Positions 40,840 to 49,436 of a stretch of 64,000 bases of DNA are shown here, piece after piece. Within the stretch, counting starts at the first letter, position 1; each line of letters begins with the position of its first letter. This stretch comes from Cronobacter universalis NCTC 9529 (GTDB lineage: Bacteria > Pseudomonadota > Gammaproteobacteria > Enterobacterales > Enterobacteriaceae): assembly GCF_001277175.1 (NCBI RefSeq), contig NZ_CP012257.1, positions 2,604,001-2,668,000 of the forward strand, in the 5' to 3' direction. Position numbers and translations under genes: made by a program. Under the pieces are notes generated by a model. It worked only from the letters and a program-made list of their open reading frames with translations, had not been told where the DNA came from and made no database searches.

Positions 40840-41682
40840 ATGGCTAAAGACTGGATTGAATTACGTCAGCACGCTGATACCGGCATCGAAACCATCCGCG
40901 CCCATTTCGAAGGCCACGCCTACGATCCGCACTGGCACGACAGCTATCTGGTGGGCATCACGCAGTCCGGCACCCAGCAGTTTCACTGCCGCCGGGAGCG
41001 GCACCAGAGCACGCCGGGCGCGGCATTTCTGCTGGAGCCCGGCGAAACCCACGACGGCGACGCGCCGCTCGCGGGCGGCTTCACCTATCTCACTTTTTAT
41101 CTCGATGAACGCTGGCTGCGGGAAACGCTCGGCGGGCTTTACGCCGCCGTGCCGGACAGCTACGAGCTGCACTTTGCAAAGACCATTAGCCGCGAGCCCG
41201 CGCTGGTACAGGCGATCGCCTCGACGTTCACGGCGCTGCATCACGATGAGATGCGTATTGTGCAGCAAGGTGTGATGGATAATCTCTTAAGCCAGCTCAC
41301 GCATCAGTGCCAGTGGCGCAAACGGCTGCCGAAGGAAATCCGCGACGCGCAGATGGCCCAGCGCGCACGGGAGTATCTCCGGGCGCATCTGGGCGACAAT
41401 ATCGGCCTGGCGGAACTGGCGCAGGCGCTCGGCACCGACCGCTTTACGCTGTCGCGCACGTTTAAACACGCGTTCGGCATGGCGCCCCACGCCTGGCTGG
41501 TGCAGCTGCGCCTCGCCCGCGCCAGATCGATGCTCTCGCGCGGCATGACGCCCGTGGACGTGGCGGCGGCGCTCGGTTTCGCCGATCAGAGCCATCTCGG
41601 CCGCTGGTTCCAGCGCGCCTACCGGCTCTCCCCGGCTCACTACCGCAGGCTGTGCACAAATCTTCCAGACGTCAGCGGCTAA
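40840..41682 (+). CDS. AraC-family transcriptional regulator
   Basis: The 280-residue protein has an N-terminal cupin-like ligand-binding half (HWHDSYLVGITQSG, FLLEPGETHDGD) and a C-terminal double helix-turn-helix (about 185-275; LAELAQALGTDRFTLSRTFKHAFG, then VAAALGFADQSHLGRWFQRAY). The start at 40840 has an AGGAG site; an in-frame ATG ten codons upstream lacks one. The gene lies 37 bp before a LysE exporter. Its last codons (CTNLPD) lie in the second copy of the repeated operator, so the coding end doubles as a control site. Confidence 0.88.
   Translation: MAKDWIELRQHADTGIETIRAHFEGHAYDPHWHDSYLVGITQSGTQQFHCRRERHQSTPGAAFLLEPGETHDGDAPLAGGFTYLTFYLDERWLRETLGGLYAAVPDSYELHFAKTISREPALVQAIASTFTALHHDEMRIVQQGVMDNLLSQLTHQCQWRKRLPKEIRDAQMAQRAREYLRAHLGDNIGLAELAQALGTDRFTLSRTFKHAFGMAPHAWLVQLRLARARSMLSRGMTPVDVAAALGFADQSHLGRWFQRAYRLSPAHYRRLCTNLPDVSG
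41653..41670 (+). promoter_or_regulatory. Putative operator, copy 2, before the LysE exporter gene
   Basis: Exact second copy of the 18-nt sequence at 40774. It ends 49 bp before the exporter ATG, one base different from copy 1, and lies inside the coding end of the regulator gene. It fits a site for the AraC-like protein. Confidence 0.75.
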
Positions 41683-41719
41683 GCGCCCGAAGATAGAGGC
41701 TCAGACAACGGGAGATGCC

Positions 41720-42322
41720 ATGAGCCTGCTTACACAACAACTGCCCTTTTTATTCTTTGCCTTTGTGGCCTCCATTACGCCGGGGCCGACCAATATTCTC
41801 ATCCTCACCAACAGCCAGCGCTACGGCACCCGCGCGTCGCTGCCCGCGGTTCTCGGCGCCTGTTTCGCCTCCAGCGCCATCGTGCTGCTGTGCGGCGTCG
41901 GGCCTGGCGAAGCCTTGCGTCACGCCCCCTGGCTGGCGCGTCTGATGGCGCTCGCCGGCGCGCTGTGGCTGACGTGGATGAGCTGGCAGCTTTTCACCGC
42001 ACCCGCGGTATCGCTCGCAGGCGAGGCGCGCAAACCGTTTGGCGCCGGCGCGGCGGCGGCGTTACAGCTGATTAACCCGAAAACCTGGATGATGGCGATG
42101 GCGGTCGTCACGGTGTTCGCCCCGCATGACGGGCGCGTGCTGACCACGCTCGGGTTTCAGGCGCTGGGCTTTCTGTTGATTTCGCTCGCGTGTCTCGCCG
42201 CCTGGGCCGGGCTTGGCAGCGGCGTGCATCGGGTGTTTCGCAGCCCGGCATCGCTGGTGCGCTTTCAGCGGCTGATGGCGCTCTGGCTGCTGGCCTGCGC
42301 CTGGATGGGATTTTTTAACTGA
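41720..42322 (+). CDS. LysE/RhtB-family amino-acid exporter
   Basis: The 200-residue membrane protein has five to six hydrophobic segments and the family motif SITPGPTNILILTN (17-30), plus QLINPKTWMMAMAV. LysE/RhtB proteins export basic amino acids, threonine, homoserine or leucine. Substrate cannot be told. It follows an AraC-like regulator that likely controls it. A GGGAGA ribosome site and a closing terminator mark the gene. Confidence 0.87.
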   Translation: MSLLTQQLPFLFFAFVASITPGPTNILILTNSQRYGTRASLPAVLGACFASSAIVLLCGVGPGEALRHAPWLARLMALAGALWLTWMSWQLFTAPAVSLAGEARKPFGAGAAAALQLINPKTWMMAMAVVTVFAPHDGRVLTTLGFQALGFLLISLACLAAWAGLGSGVHRVFRSPASLVRFQRLMALWLLACAWMGFFN

Positions 42323-42323
42323 C

Positions 42324-42346
42324 AACGGCCCCGTCGGGGCCGTTTT
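42324..42346 (+). terminator. Rho-independent terminator of the LysE exporter gene
   Basis: AACGGCCCC / GGGGCCGTT with loop GTC, followed by TT, immediately after the stop. The adjoining yecJ stop is on the other strand. Confidence 0.85.
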
Positions 42347-42348
42347 GC

Positions 42349-42597
42349 TTAGTGCGCTTCGTTCTGCGGGGTGAAGCGCAGTTCGATCAGCGCCACCGCT
42401 TTCTGAATGGCGCGCAGCGTCACCGGATCGGCGGAAGGATGGCCGGAGAAATCGATGCTTTTCAGCTGGCTCGCCATTTTGTCGCGCACTTCGACCGGCG
42501 CGATAACGTCGATAACGTCCAGGATCTGTTTAATCACCAACTGGCAGGCGACCACGTCGGAAACCAGTTCATCTTCGGCAGTGAGGGATTGTGACAT
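42349..42597 (-). CDS. yecJ: YecJ (DUF2766) family protein
   Basis: The 82-residue protein matches E. coli YecJ along its length ([36 protein letters not shown]). The start at 42597 (MSQSLTAED) is fixed by an AGGAG site; a nine-residue upstream extension is not used. Function unknown. It keeps the E. coli neighbour azuC. Confidence 0.92.
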   Translation of the reverse strand: MSQSLTAEDELVSDVVACQLVIKQILDVIDVIAPVEVRDKMASQLKSIDFSGHPSADPVTLRAIQKAVALIELRFTPQNEAH

Positions 42598-42754
42598 TGC
42601 GTTCTCCTTAGCATGAAGCCGCACATAGTAGCGGCAAAGCCCGGCGATTGCGAACCCGGCGCACAGACGGAATAAAAATGAACCATGATTTCAGAAAACG
42701 GAAAGCGAGGGTTTCAGAACGTGGCGAAGGCAGGTATAAGGGAAGCAGCAGAGA

Positions 42755-42785
42755 TAAAAAAACCTGCCAGGCGGCAGGTTTTTTA
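42755..42785 (-). terminator. Terminator of azuC
   Basis: AACCTGCC / GGCAGGTT with loop GCCT on the minus strand, then a run of T. It begins directly at the azuC stop, the form known for the dual-function AzuCR RNA. Confidence 0.9.
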
Positions 42786-42869
42786 TCAGAACATCCCGCC
42801 CGGCGGAACGTCTTTGAAGGTTTTGCAGTAATTTTCAAACATGCTTTTAAGGATTTTACGCAGTTTCAT
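42786..42869 (-). CDS. azuC: Small protein AzuC, in the AzuCR dual-function RNA
   Basis: A 27-residue peptide begins MKLRKILKSMFENYC and ends KTFKDVPPGGMF. This is the AzuC sequence of E. coli (28 residues) with small changes, in the same place after yecJ. In E. coli AzuC binds glycerol-3-phosphate dehydrogenase GlpD at the membrane, and the RNA also base-pairs with cadA and galE mRNAs. The N-terminal half would form an amphipathic Lys-rich helix. Its ribosome site is weak (GGAGCACGCC), and the coding frame is too short for routine gene finders. Confidence 0.92.
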   Translation of the reverse strand: MKLRKILKSMFENYCKTFKDVPPGGMF

Positions 42870-42921
42870 GGCGTGCTCCGGTTTTATTCATTCTGGTTAG
42901 CGTGTTGCTACCGGTCAATAA

Positions 42922-42937
42922 TATGACTTGCGTCACA
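42922..42937. promoter_or_regulatory. CRP-like site 1 before azuC
   Basis: On the minus strand TGTGA-CGCAAG-TCATA, 9 of 10 consensus bases. It overlaps a probable azuC -10 box (TATTAT at 42923-42918), which fits repression, and lies 30 bp from site 2. Confidence 0.6.
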
Positions 42938-42951
42938 AAAATCAACCACTT

Positions 42952-42967
42952 TGTGATTAAAATCACA
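42952..42967. promoter_or_regulatory. CRP site 2 between azuC and the MFS gene
   Basis: TGTGA-TTAAAA-TCACA is a perfect CRP palindrome. It is 83 bp before azuC and 109 bp before the divergent MFS start, so it may serve either gene. In E. coli AzuCR is repressed by CRP. Confidence 0.75.
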
Positions 42968-43075
42968 CCGCATAGTTAATAAAAATGAGCTTAATGTTAA
43001 TAAAATGCTGTAAATTCCGGCGGTTAAGCGTTGTATCTTTTGGTGAATTTTTATAAGAAATTTTTAGGGGCTGGC

Positions 43076-44497
43076 ATGGGACAGAAAACGGCGAAAGCAG
43101 GTGCAGGCGGCGTCTCTCCCGCCGCGCTGCTGGTGGCGGGCGCGTTTTTTATGGAGTTCCTCGACGGAACGGTGATCGCCACCGCCCTGCCGACCATGGC
43201 GCAGACCTTCGGCGTCGAAGCCGTCGCGCTCAATATCGGTATCAGCGCTTATCTGCTGACGCTCGCGGTCTTGATCCCGGCGAGCGGCTGGATTGCCGAT
43301 CGTTTCGGCGCGCGTAAAGTGTTTACGCTGGCGCTCGGGATTTTTACCGGCGCCTCGGTGCTGTGCGGGCTCGCGAATTCGCTGGAGATGTTCGTGCTGA
43401 TGCGCGTATTGCAGGGCGCGGGCGGCGCGCTGATGGTGCCGGTCGGGCGGCTCGCGGTGCTGCGCGTTACGCCCAAACATCAGCTGATCGCGGCTATCGC
43501 CACGCTAACGTGGCCCGCGCTGGTAGCGCCGATTATCGGGCCGCCGCTTGGCGGGTTTATTACCAGCTATGCGAACTGGCGCTGGATCTTCTTTATTAAC
43601 CTGCCTGCGGGGCTTATCGCGATGGCGCTCGCCTGGCGTCTTATTCCCGATCGCCACGACAGCGATCGCCGCCCGTTCGATACGCCCGGTTTTCTCGCCA
43701 CCGCGCTGGCGATGGTGGCGCTGGTGTGCGCCATGGAGATGCTGGCCGCGCGCGACGCGAACGGTCTGCTCGCGGGCGCGCTGCTGCTGGCGGGCTGCGG
43801 CGCGCTGGTCTTCGCGCTGCGCCATTTTCGCCGCGCGCCGTTCCCGATGATCCGCCTTGACGCGATGGCGGTGCCGACGTTTCGCGTCACGATGTATGGC
43901 GGTTCGCTGTTTCGCGCGTCGATCAGCGCCGTGCCGTTTTTACTGCCGCTGCTGTTTCAGGTGGGTTTTGGGATGGACGCGTTTCACTCCGGGCTGCTGG
44001 TGCTGGCGGTGTTCGCGGGCAACCTGACAATCAAGCCCGCCACCACGCCGCTCATTCGCTGGCTGGGATTCAAAAAACTGCTGCTGATTAACGGCCTGCT
44101 GAACGTGCTGGCGCTGCTCGCCTGCGCGCTGCTGACGCCCCAGACGCCGGTGTGGCTTATTCTGCTGATTCTTTTTCTGGGCGGCGTGTTTCGCTCCATT
44201 CAGTTTACCGGCATCAGCACGCTGGCGTTCGCGGATGTGCCTGCCGGCGAGATGAGTTACGCCAATACGTTATTCAGCACCGCCACGCAGCTCGCCGTGG
44301 GGCTTGGCGTGACGCTGGGCGCCATCGGCATCCGGCTTGGCGAGGTGATCAGCGAGTCCTTTTTTACAGCCGCAATTCCGGGCGTGAGCTTCCGGCTGGC
44401 GTTTGTGATGATTGCGCTGATAAGCCTGGCGGGGATGTTTGATACGCTGCGCCTCGCCTCACATGCCGGACACAGCGTCTCCGGCAAACAGGCGTAA
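43076..44497 (+). CDS. MFS drug-efflux-type transporter, DHA2 (EmrB/QacA) family
   Basis: The 473-residue membrane protein has about 14 hydrophobic segments with MFS motif A (GWIADRFGARKV), motif C region (PALVAPIIGPPLGG) and the DHA2 N-terminus FMEFLDGTVIATALPTMA. It would use the proton gradient to expel a hydrophobic compound. The ATG at 43076 follows AGGGG; a 15-residue upstream extension has no site. No membrane-fusion partner is adjacent, so it probably acts alone. Substrate unknown. Confidence 0.88.
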   Translation: MGQKTAKAGAGGVSPAALLVAGAFFMEFLDGTVIATALPTMAQTFGVEAVALNIGISAYLLTLAVLIPASGWIADRFGARKVFTLALGIFTGASVLCGLANSLEMFVLMRVLQGAGGALMVPVGRLAVLRVTPKHQLIAAIATLTWPALVAPIIGPPLGGFITSYANWRWIFFINLPAGLIAMALAWRLIPDRHDSDRRPFDTPGFLATALAMVALVCAMEMLAARDANGLLAGALLLAGCGALVFALRHFRRAPFPMIRLDAMAVPTFRVTMYGGSLFRASISAVPFLLPLLFQVGFGMDAFHSGLLVLAVFAGNLTIKPATTPLIRWLGFKKLLLINGLLNVLALLACALLTPQTPVWLILLILFLGGVFRSIQFTGISTLAFADVPAGEMSYANTLFSTATQLAVGLGVTLGAIGIRLGEVISESFFTAAIPGVSFRLAFVMIALISLAGMFDTLRLASHAGHSVSGKQA

Positions 44498-44520
44498 AAA
44501 AGCCAGCCCGCGGGCTGGCT
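44496..44520 (-). terminator. Terminator of the RpiB-like gene
   Basis: AGCCAGCCCGCGGGCTGGCT is a 20-nt perfect palindrome, followed by six T on the minus strand. It lies between two convergent genes and serves the minus one. Confidence 0.88.
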
Positions 44521-44536
44521 GTGTCGTCAGGCGTTA

Positions 44537-45175
44537 TCAGCCAAGGATTTCACGAACGAAACCTTCGATCGATTTATCCTGGCAGTTATCGAAGAAGCAC
44601 TGCTGGAAGCGCTCGCCGGAAACGGCGGTTTTCACCAGCTCAGGATCGATGGCGCGCAGGGTATCGAGATAGTTCTCTTTCACCACAGCGGCTTTCACCT
44701 GGTTCAGGATGCCCGCGTTGCGCACCTGCGGCTCTTTACGCTCCGGCGGATAGCCCTCGCCGTTGCGGCCGGTAAACGCTTTTTCAAAGATGAAGCGCAC
44801 GTTGAGCTCGGCGCCCCAGCCGAAGCCTTTCGCGAACGGCAGCGCCAGCGCGTTGCCGTTGTTGATCTGCGCGAACAGGAACGCGTCCGCCGGATCGATG
44901 CAGTAGCCGCACACTACGCCCGGATGAATATTCAGGGACATCAGCGCGCCCTGCCCGGTGCCGCAGCCGGTGACCACGAAATCCACCGCTCTGGAATTCA
45001 GCAGGATGCTCGCCATAATCCCGAGGTGAATGTAGGTCAGGTGATGATCGTTTTCATCGCTCATGCCGACGTTGTACACCGGGAACGCTTTTTCATCCGC
45101 CACCGCTTTCAGCTCTTTATAGATGATCGCGTTTTTGGCCGCCTGACTGTTTTCCATCATCAGTGCAATTTTCAT
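44537..45175 (-). CDS. RpiB/LacA/LacB-type sugar-phosphate isomerase homologue
   Basis: The 212-residue protein starts MKIALMMENSQAAKNAIIYKELKAVADE and has the RpiB/LacAB core (DFVVTGCGTGQGALMSLNIHPGVVCGYCIDPADA) with a Cys-Gly pocket, and a C-terminal extension about 60 residues longer than RpiB. The start at 45175 is set by AGGAG. Ribose-5-phosphate isomerase activity is possible, but this longer group has no proven reaction that I know of. It is a single gene with its own terminator. Confidence 0.75.
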   Translation of the reverse strand: MKIALMMENSQAAKNAIIYKELKAVADEKAFPVYNVGMSDENDHHLTYIHLGIMASILLNSRAVDFVVTGCGTGQGALMSLNIHPGVVCGYCIDPADAFLFAQINNGNALALPFAKGFGWGAELNVRFIFEKAFTGRNGEGYPPERKEPQVRNAGILNQVKAAVVKENYLDTLRAIDPELVKTAVSGERFQQCFFDNCQDKSIEGFVREILG

Positions 45176-45312
45176 TGGGTTGTCTCCTGAAAAGGCTATG
45201 AATAGCAAACTGTGAGTTCACCATACTATTCACCAAACGCACTTTCAAATTAAATGAAAGATTGTTTTAAAAAATAGAGAGGTGCTCACAGTTTTCTTTC
45301 AGGCCCGGCTTT

Positions 45313-46569
45313 TCAGAAGGTTTCCCAGTTAGTCTGCGTAGCGACGGCCTTCGGCGCGCTAACGCCAGCCAGCGCAGGACGTACAAGCGGCGCGGCAGCG
45401 GCGGGCTTCGCGCGCTCCGCCTGACCGCGCAGGCGGAACAGCCCGACCACTTCGGTCAGGTGCGCGGCCTGGCGCTCCAGATCGGCGGAGGCCAGCACGG
45501 ACTGCTGCACCAGCTGTACGTTCTGCTGGGTCACGGCATCCATCTCTTTCACCGCGATGCCCACCTGGCTGATGCCGTCGCTCTGCTCGCCGGAGGCGCT
45601 GGCTATCTCGCCCATAATGTCATTGACCTGACGTACGGCGGTCAGAATTTCGTCCATCGCCTCGCCCGCTTTTTTCACCTGGCCGGAGCCGGTCTGGATG
45701 TTGCTGACCGATTCGTTAAGCAGCGTTTCAATCTCTTTCGCCGCCTGGGCGCTGCGGCTCGCGAGATTGCGCACTTCGCCCGCGACAACAGCAAAACCGC
45801 GCCCCTGCTCGCCCGCGCGCGCGGCTTCCACCGCGGCGTTCAGCGCCAGAATGTTGGTCTGGAAGGCGATGCTGTTAATCACCGTGGTGATATCGACGAT
45901 TTTGCTGGAGCTGCTGGAGATGCGCGACATGGTTTCCATCACCTGCTTCACCGATTCCCCGCCCGTCTGCGCGGTGCGTGTGGCGTTACCGGAAAGCTTA
46001 CTGGCGTGGCTCGCGTTTTCCGCGTTGAGTTTTACCGTACTGCTGAGCTGCTGCATGCTGGAGCTGGTTTGCTCAAGCGCCGCCGCCTGCTCTTCCGAGC
46101 GCGTGGACAGTTCAGTATTGACGCCCGACACATCCCCCGCATGGCTGCGGATCGTGTCTGCGCTGACGCGAATGGCCGTAACGGTTTTCTCCCAGTTATC
46201 CTGCATGCGCTGAATATACGGCACCATCAGGCCGACACAGTTGCGCCCGAGATCCTGAAGTTTCACCTCCAGATTGCCATCCGCCAGCACGTTCAGGTGT
46301 CCGCGAATGATCTCGACGGGGCGCACCAGGCAGAAATAGAGATAACGCTCCATCAGAATGGTGAGGGTGATACTGGCGATGACCGAGAGAATCAACAGGA
46401 GCTGGGCGGTGTTGACCCAGCCGGTCTGTTCGGCGTTCAGTTTAAGACTATTTTCCAGGTGATGTAGAAACCAGAGCGTCGCTCCGGAGACCCCCACCCA
46501 GGCGACGGTGGATAAGAGCAAGACCCATACCACCATAGCGCGGATTTTAACATTACGGATAAAGTTCAT
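45313..46569 (-). CDS. Methyl-accepting chemotaxis protein with a minimal periplasmic loop
   Basis: The 418-residue receptor has TM1 (about 9-34), a loop of only about 18 residues ([16 protein letters not shown]), TM2 (about 54-74), a HAMP region and a complete signalling hairpin, then the NWETF tether. There is no periplasmic ligand-binding domain of the Tar/Tsr type. The start at 46569 has a CAGGA site; the frame open 13 codons upstream is not used. A near-consensus FliA promoter precedes it, so it belongs to the flagellar regulon. It may sense through the membrane, the HAMP region or a partner protein. Confidence 0.88.
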   Translation of the reverse strand: MNFIRNVKIRAMVVWVLLLSTVAWVGVSGATLWFLHHLENSLKLNAEQTGWVNTAQLLLILSVIASITLTILMERYLYFCLVRPVEIIRGHLNVLADGNLEVKLQDLGRNCVGLMVPYIQRMQDNWEKTVTAIRVSADTIRSHAGDVSGVNTELSTRSEEQAAALEQTSSSMQQLSSTVKLNAENASHASKLSGNATRTAQTGGESVKQVMETMSRISSSSSKIVDITTVINSIAFQTNILALNAAVEAARAGEQGRGFAVVAGEVRNLASRSAQAAKEIETLLNESVSNIQTGSGQVKKAGEAMDEILTAVRQVNDIMGEIASASGEQSDGISQVGIAVKEMDAVTQQNVQLVQQSVLASADLERQAAHLTEVVGLFRLRGQAERAKPAAAAPLVRPALAGVSAPKAVATQTNWETF

Positions 46570-46678
46570 AGTGTCGATTCCTGGTGTGAAGAAGCCATCC
46601 CTGCGCAAACATGACGGTTCTCATCCTTGCCTTTTCTGCATTTCTTTACGTCACAGATAAAGACTGACCGTATCGTAG

Positions 46679-46705
46679 TTGTCGGCCTGCGCGGATAAAA
46701 CTTAA
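46679..46705 (-). promoter_or_regulatory. FliA (sigma-28) promoter of the minimal chemoreceptor
   Basis: On the minus strand TTAAGTTT, 11 nt, then GCCGACAA: 7/8 and 7/8 to consensus with correct spacing, 110 bp before the ATG. Confidence 0.88.
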
Positions 46706-46861
46706 GCATTGCAACAATAAAGTTAAGTGATTATTTAAAATCACGTCGCGTGAGCATTTTGTTAAAGCGCGGGATACGGGGTGATCCGGTGGCTTTTCAG
46801 GCGATTGCGACAGGCGTTGTCGTGGCATGATGTTATGAAGGCAAACTTTGTGAGAACACCG

Positions 46862-47197
46862 ATGCGCAAGGTCATTTTTATTACCGCGCTGCTCGCCCTG
46901 AGCGGCTGCACTATTACCAAAACGCCGGAAATTGTCGGCGGCAGTAAAGTTACCGGCACCGTCAGGCTCGGCATCAGCGAACAACCGTTGCAACATGCGA
47001 AAGTCGATAACTACGTCGCGCAGTCGATGGCGAACCGCCAGTGCCAGGACTGGGGCTATGCCGTTGCGGAAGCGTACGGCGCGCCGGTGAAAACCTGCTC
47101 CGTCGTCACCGGCACCCAGTGCATGACGGAATCTATCGTACTGGAGTATCAGTGCCGCGGTTTTACCATTAACAACCGCGCGGTCAGCGGCTGGTAA
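46862..47197 (+). CDS. yecR: Lipoprotein YecR
   Basis: The 111-residue protein has a lipobox LALSGC with lipidated Cys16 (MRKVIFITALLALSGC), then ITKTPEIVGGSKVTG and the conserved C-terminus ECRGFTINNRAVSGW-like. YecR is in the E. coli FliA regulon, function unknown. An in-frame ATG nine codons upstream (46835) is possible; the shorter start is chosen because it gives a standard lipoprotein signal. No sigma-28 site was found upstream on this strand. Confidence 0.85.
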   Translation: MRKVIFITALLALSGCTITKTPEIVGGSKVTGTVRLGISEQPLQHAKVDNYVAQSMANRQCQDWGYAVAEAYGAPVKTCSVVTGTQCMTESIVLEYQCRGFTINNRAVSGW

Positions 47198-47459
47198 GCC
47201 GGGTTTACGGCTGCCGTCGCCTGGCGGTGGCTGTGTTTTTTCTTCCCTTCTTTTACTACTGTTATTTCACCCTTACGTTTATTCTTATCGTCTTATTTAT
47301 TTCTTTTATACGCGTAATAATAATTCTCATTTCATTAATGAATGACTTTAATTCCTATTTGCATTATTAACGCCGTGCTTTTTTATTTTATCTTTTGCAA
47401 ACAGTTTAATAACAAATTATAGTGCAGCGATAATTACCCCCCTTATTGCGGAGAGAAAT

Positions 47460-47957
47460 ATGCTGAAGCCGGATATGATTGAAAAACTCAATGAGCAGAT
47501 GAATCTTGAACTCTATTCTTCTCTGCTTTATCAACAGATGAGCGCCTGGTGCAGCTATCACAGCTTTGAAGGGGCGGCGGCCTTTTTAAGCCGTCACGCG
47601 CAGGAAGAGATGACGCATATGCAACGTCTCTTTAACTATCTGACAGATACCGGCAGTTTCCCGCGCATCAACGCCGTGCCGTCGCCGTTTGCCGAGTATG
47701 CCTCTCTCGATGCGCTGTTCCAGGCGACGTACGAGCATGAGCAACTAATCACCCGCCAGATTAATGAACTGGCGCATGTGGCAATGACCACTCAGGATTA
47801 TCCGACCTTTAATTTCCTGCAATGGTATGTGGCGGAACAGCATGAAGAAGAAAAAATCTTTAAATCCGTGCTGGATAAACTGAGCCTCGCAGGTAAAAGC
47901 GGCGAAGGGCTTTATTTCATCGATAAAGAACTGGCGACGCTCGACGCCCAGCCCTGA
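47460..47957 (+). CDS. ftnA: Ferritin FtnA
   Basis: The 165-residue ferritin stores iron in a 24-mer shell. Ferroxidase residues Glu17, Glu50 and His53 (HAQEEMTHM) are present, as is the later Glu-rich [17 protein letters not shown] site precedes the ATG. Its neighbour in E. coli, yecH, is missing here; 231 bp lead to tyrP. Confidence 0.96.
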   Translation: MLKPDMIEKLNEQMNLELYSSLLYQQMSAWCSYHSFEGAAAFLSRHAQEEMTHMQRLFNYLTDTGSFPRINAVPSPFAEYASLDALFQATYEHEQLITRQINELAHVAMTTQDYPTFNFLQWYVAEQHEEEKIFKSVLDKLSLAGKSGEGLYFIDKELATLDAQP

Positions 47958-47967
47958 TGCTATTTCG

Positions 47968-47997
47968 CCGGTAATGGCGCCCGTCATTACCGGTTTT
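47968..47997 (+). terminator. Terminator of ftnA
   Basis: CCGGTAATG / CATTACCGG with an 8-nt loop, followed by TTTT, 10 bp past the stop. Confidence 0.85.
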
Positions 47998-48079
47998 AAT
48001 TCTCCTTCCTGTTTATTCCCGTTTCTTTTTTCCCCTTCTGTTCGCGCTGAGCCAGGCGAGTTCTGGTCGCGCCAGAAAC

Positions 48080-48097
48080 CGTAAAGATAAAATTACA
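48080..48097 (+). promoter_or_regulatory. Strong TyrR box of tyrP
   Basis: CGTAAA-6 nt-ATTACA matches TGTAAA-N6-TTTACA in 10 of 12 positions. It is centred 23 bp before the weak box, the E. coli tyrP arrangement. Confidence 0.78.
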
Positions 48098-48102
48098 GCC
48101 TA

Positions 48103-48120
48103 CGTAACGCCAGTTTGACG
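48103..48120 (+). promoter_or_regulatory. Weak TyrR box overlapping the tyrP -35
   Basis: CGTAAC-6 nt-TTGACG matches 8 of 12 positions. Its right half TTGACG is also a likely -35 with TACCCT 17 bp on, so TyrR bound here with tyrosine would repress. Confidence 0.65.
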
Positions 48121-48188
48121 AATTATCCAGAATTCTTTACCCTGCGCAGCATAAATTTTTAGTCGAACATGGCAGGACAGTACACCGC

Positions 48189-49397
48189 GTGAAGAATCGC
48201 ACTCTTGGCAGTATTTTTATCGTCGCCGGCACCACTATCGGCGCAGGGATGCTGGCGATGCCGCTGGCGGCGGCAGGGGTCGGCTTTGGCGTGACCGCGC
48301 TGCTCCTGTTCTTACTCTGGGGGGTGATGTGTTATACCGCGCTGCTGCTGGTGGAGGTCTATCAGCATCACCCTGCGTCGACAGGGCTCGGCACGCTGGC
48401 GCTGCACTATCTCGGTAAGCCAGGCCAGTGGCTGGCGGGCTTTAGTATGTTGTTTTTGATGTATGCGCTGACGGCGGCGTATATCAGCGGCGCGGGCGAG
48501 CTGCTGGCATCAAGCCTGAGCCAGTGGTTCGGCATGACCATCACGCCTGCCGCCGGCGTACTGGCGTTTACGCTCACGGGCGGGCTGATTGTCAGTATCG
48601 GCACGCACAGCGTGGATCTGGTCAATCGCCTGCTGTTTACGGCCAAAACGGTGTTCCTGGTGGTTATGCTGGCGATGATGATGCCGCATATTCATCGGGT
48701 GAATCTGCTGACGCTGCCGGTGGAAAAAGGGCTGGCCCTCTCCGCGCTGCCGGTGATATTTACCTCGTTCGGCTTTCACGGCAGCGTGCCGAGTGTCGTC
48801 AGCTATATGAAAGGCGACGTGCGCAAGCTTAAGCTGATTTTCATCACCGGCAGCGCGATCCCGCTGGCGGCGTATCTGTTCTGGCAGCTTGCGACGCTCG
48901 GCGCCATCCCGTCCGACACCTTTATGGGCCTGCTCGCCACCCATGCCGGGCTGAACGGCCTGTTGCAGGCGGTGCGCGATGTCGTCGCCTCGCCGCATGT
49001 GGAACTGGCGGTGCATCTGTTCGCCGATCTGGCGCTGGCCACCTCGTTTCTTGGCGTGTCGCTCGGGCTGTTTGATTATCTTGCGGATATGTTTAAACGC
49101 CGCCGAACGGTGGCGGGCCGCGCCCAGAGCGGGCTGATGACCTTTGTGCCGCCGCTCGCTTTCACGCTCTTCTATCCGCAGGGCTTTGTGATGGCGCTCG
49201 GCTATGCGGGCGTGGCGCTGGCGGTACTGGCGCTGCTGCTCCCTTCGCTGCTCGCCTGGCGGAGCCGTAAACGCCACCCGGCTGGCTGGCAGGTGGCGGG
49301 CGGGAGCCTCATGCTGGCGGTGGTCTTCGCCTGCGGTATCGGCATCGTGGCTATCCAGTTTTTAATTAGCGCCGGCGTATTGCGCGACGTCGGATAA
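48189..49397 (+). CDS. tyrP: Tyrosine-specific transport protein TyrP
   Basis: The 402-residue permease of the aromatic amino acid family has about 11 hydrophobic segments with [17 protein letters not shown] near the start and [23 protein letters not shown]. It takes up tyrosine by proton symport. The start is GTG at 48189, fixed by the conserved MKNRTLGS N-terminus. Two TyrR boxes lie upstream and a terminator downstream. Confidence 0.95.
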   Translation: MKNRTLGSIFIVAGTTIGAGMLAMPLAAAGVGFGVTALLLFLLWGVMCYTALLLVEVYQHHPASTGLGTLALHYLGKPGQWLAGFSMLFLMYALTAAYISGAGELLASSLSQWFGMTITPAAGVLAFTLTGGLIVSIGTHSVDLVNRLLFTAKTVFLVVMLAMMMPHIHRVNLLTLPVEKGLALSALPVIFTSFGFHGSVPSVVSYMKGDVRKLKLIFITGSAIPLAAYLFWQLATLGAIPSDTFMGLLATHAGLNGLLQAVRDVVASPHVELAVHLFADLALATSFLGVSLGLFDYLADMFKRRRTVAGRAQSGLMTFVPPLAFTLFYPQGFVMALGYAGVALAVLALLLPSLLAWRSRKRHPAGWQVAGGSLMLAVVFACGIGIVAIQFLISAGVLRDVG

Positions 49398-49404
49398 GCC
49401 GTTT

Positions 49405-49436
49405 AAAGGCCCCGTTTTCGGGGCTTTTTTATTTTT
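49405..49436 (+). terminator. Terminator of tyrP
   Basis: GCCCCG / CGGGGC with loop TTTT, then six T and ATTTTT. It lies 12 bp past the stop and overlaps the end of the convergent acetyltransferase. Confidence 0.88.

Noticed and set aside
40774..41670. The 18-nt repeat as transposition target duplication
   Set aside because: No inverted repeats or transposase; spacing to both start codons argues for regulation.
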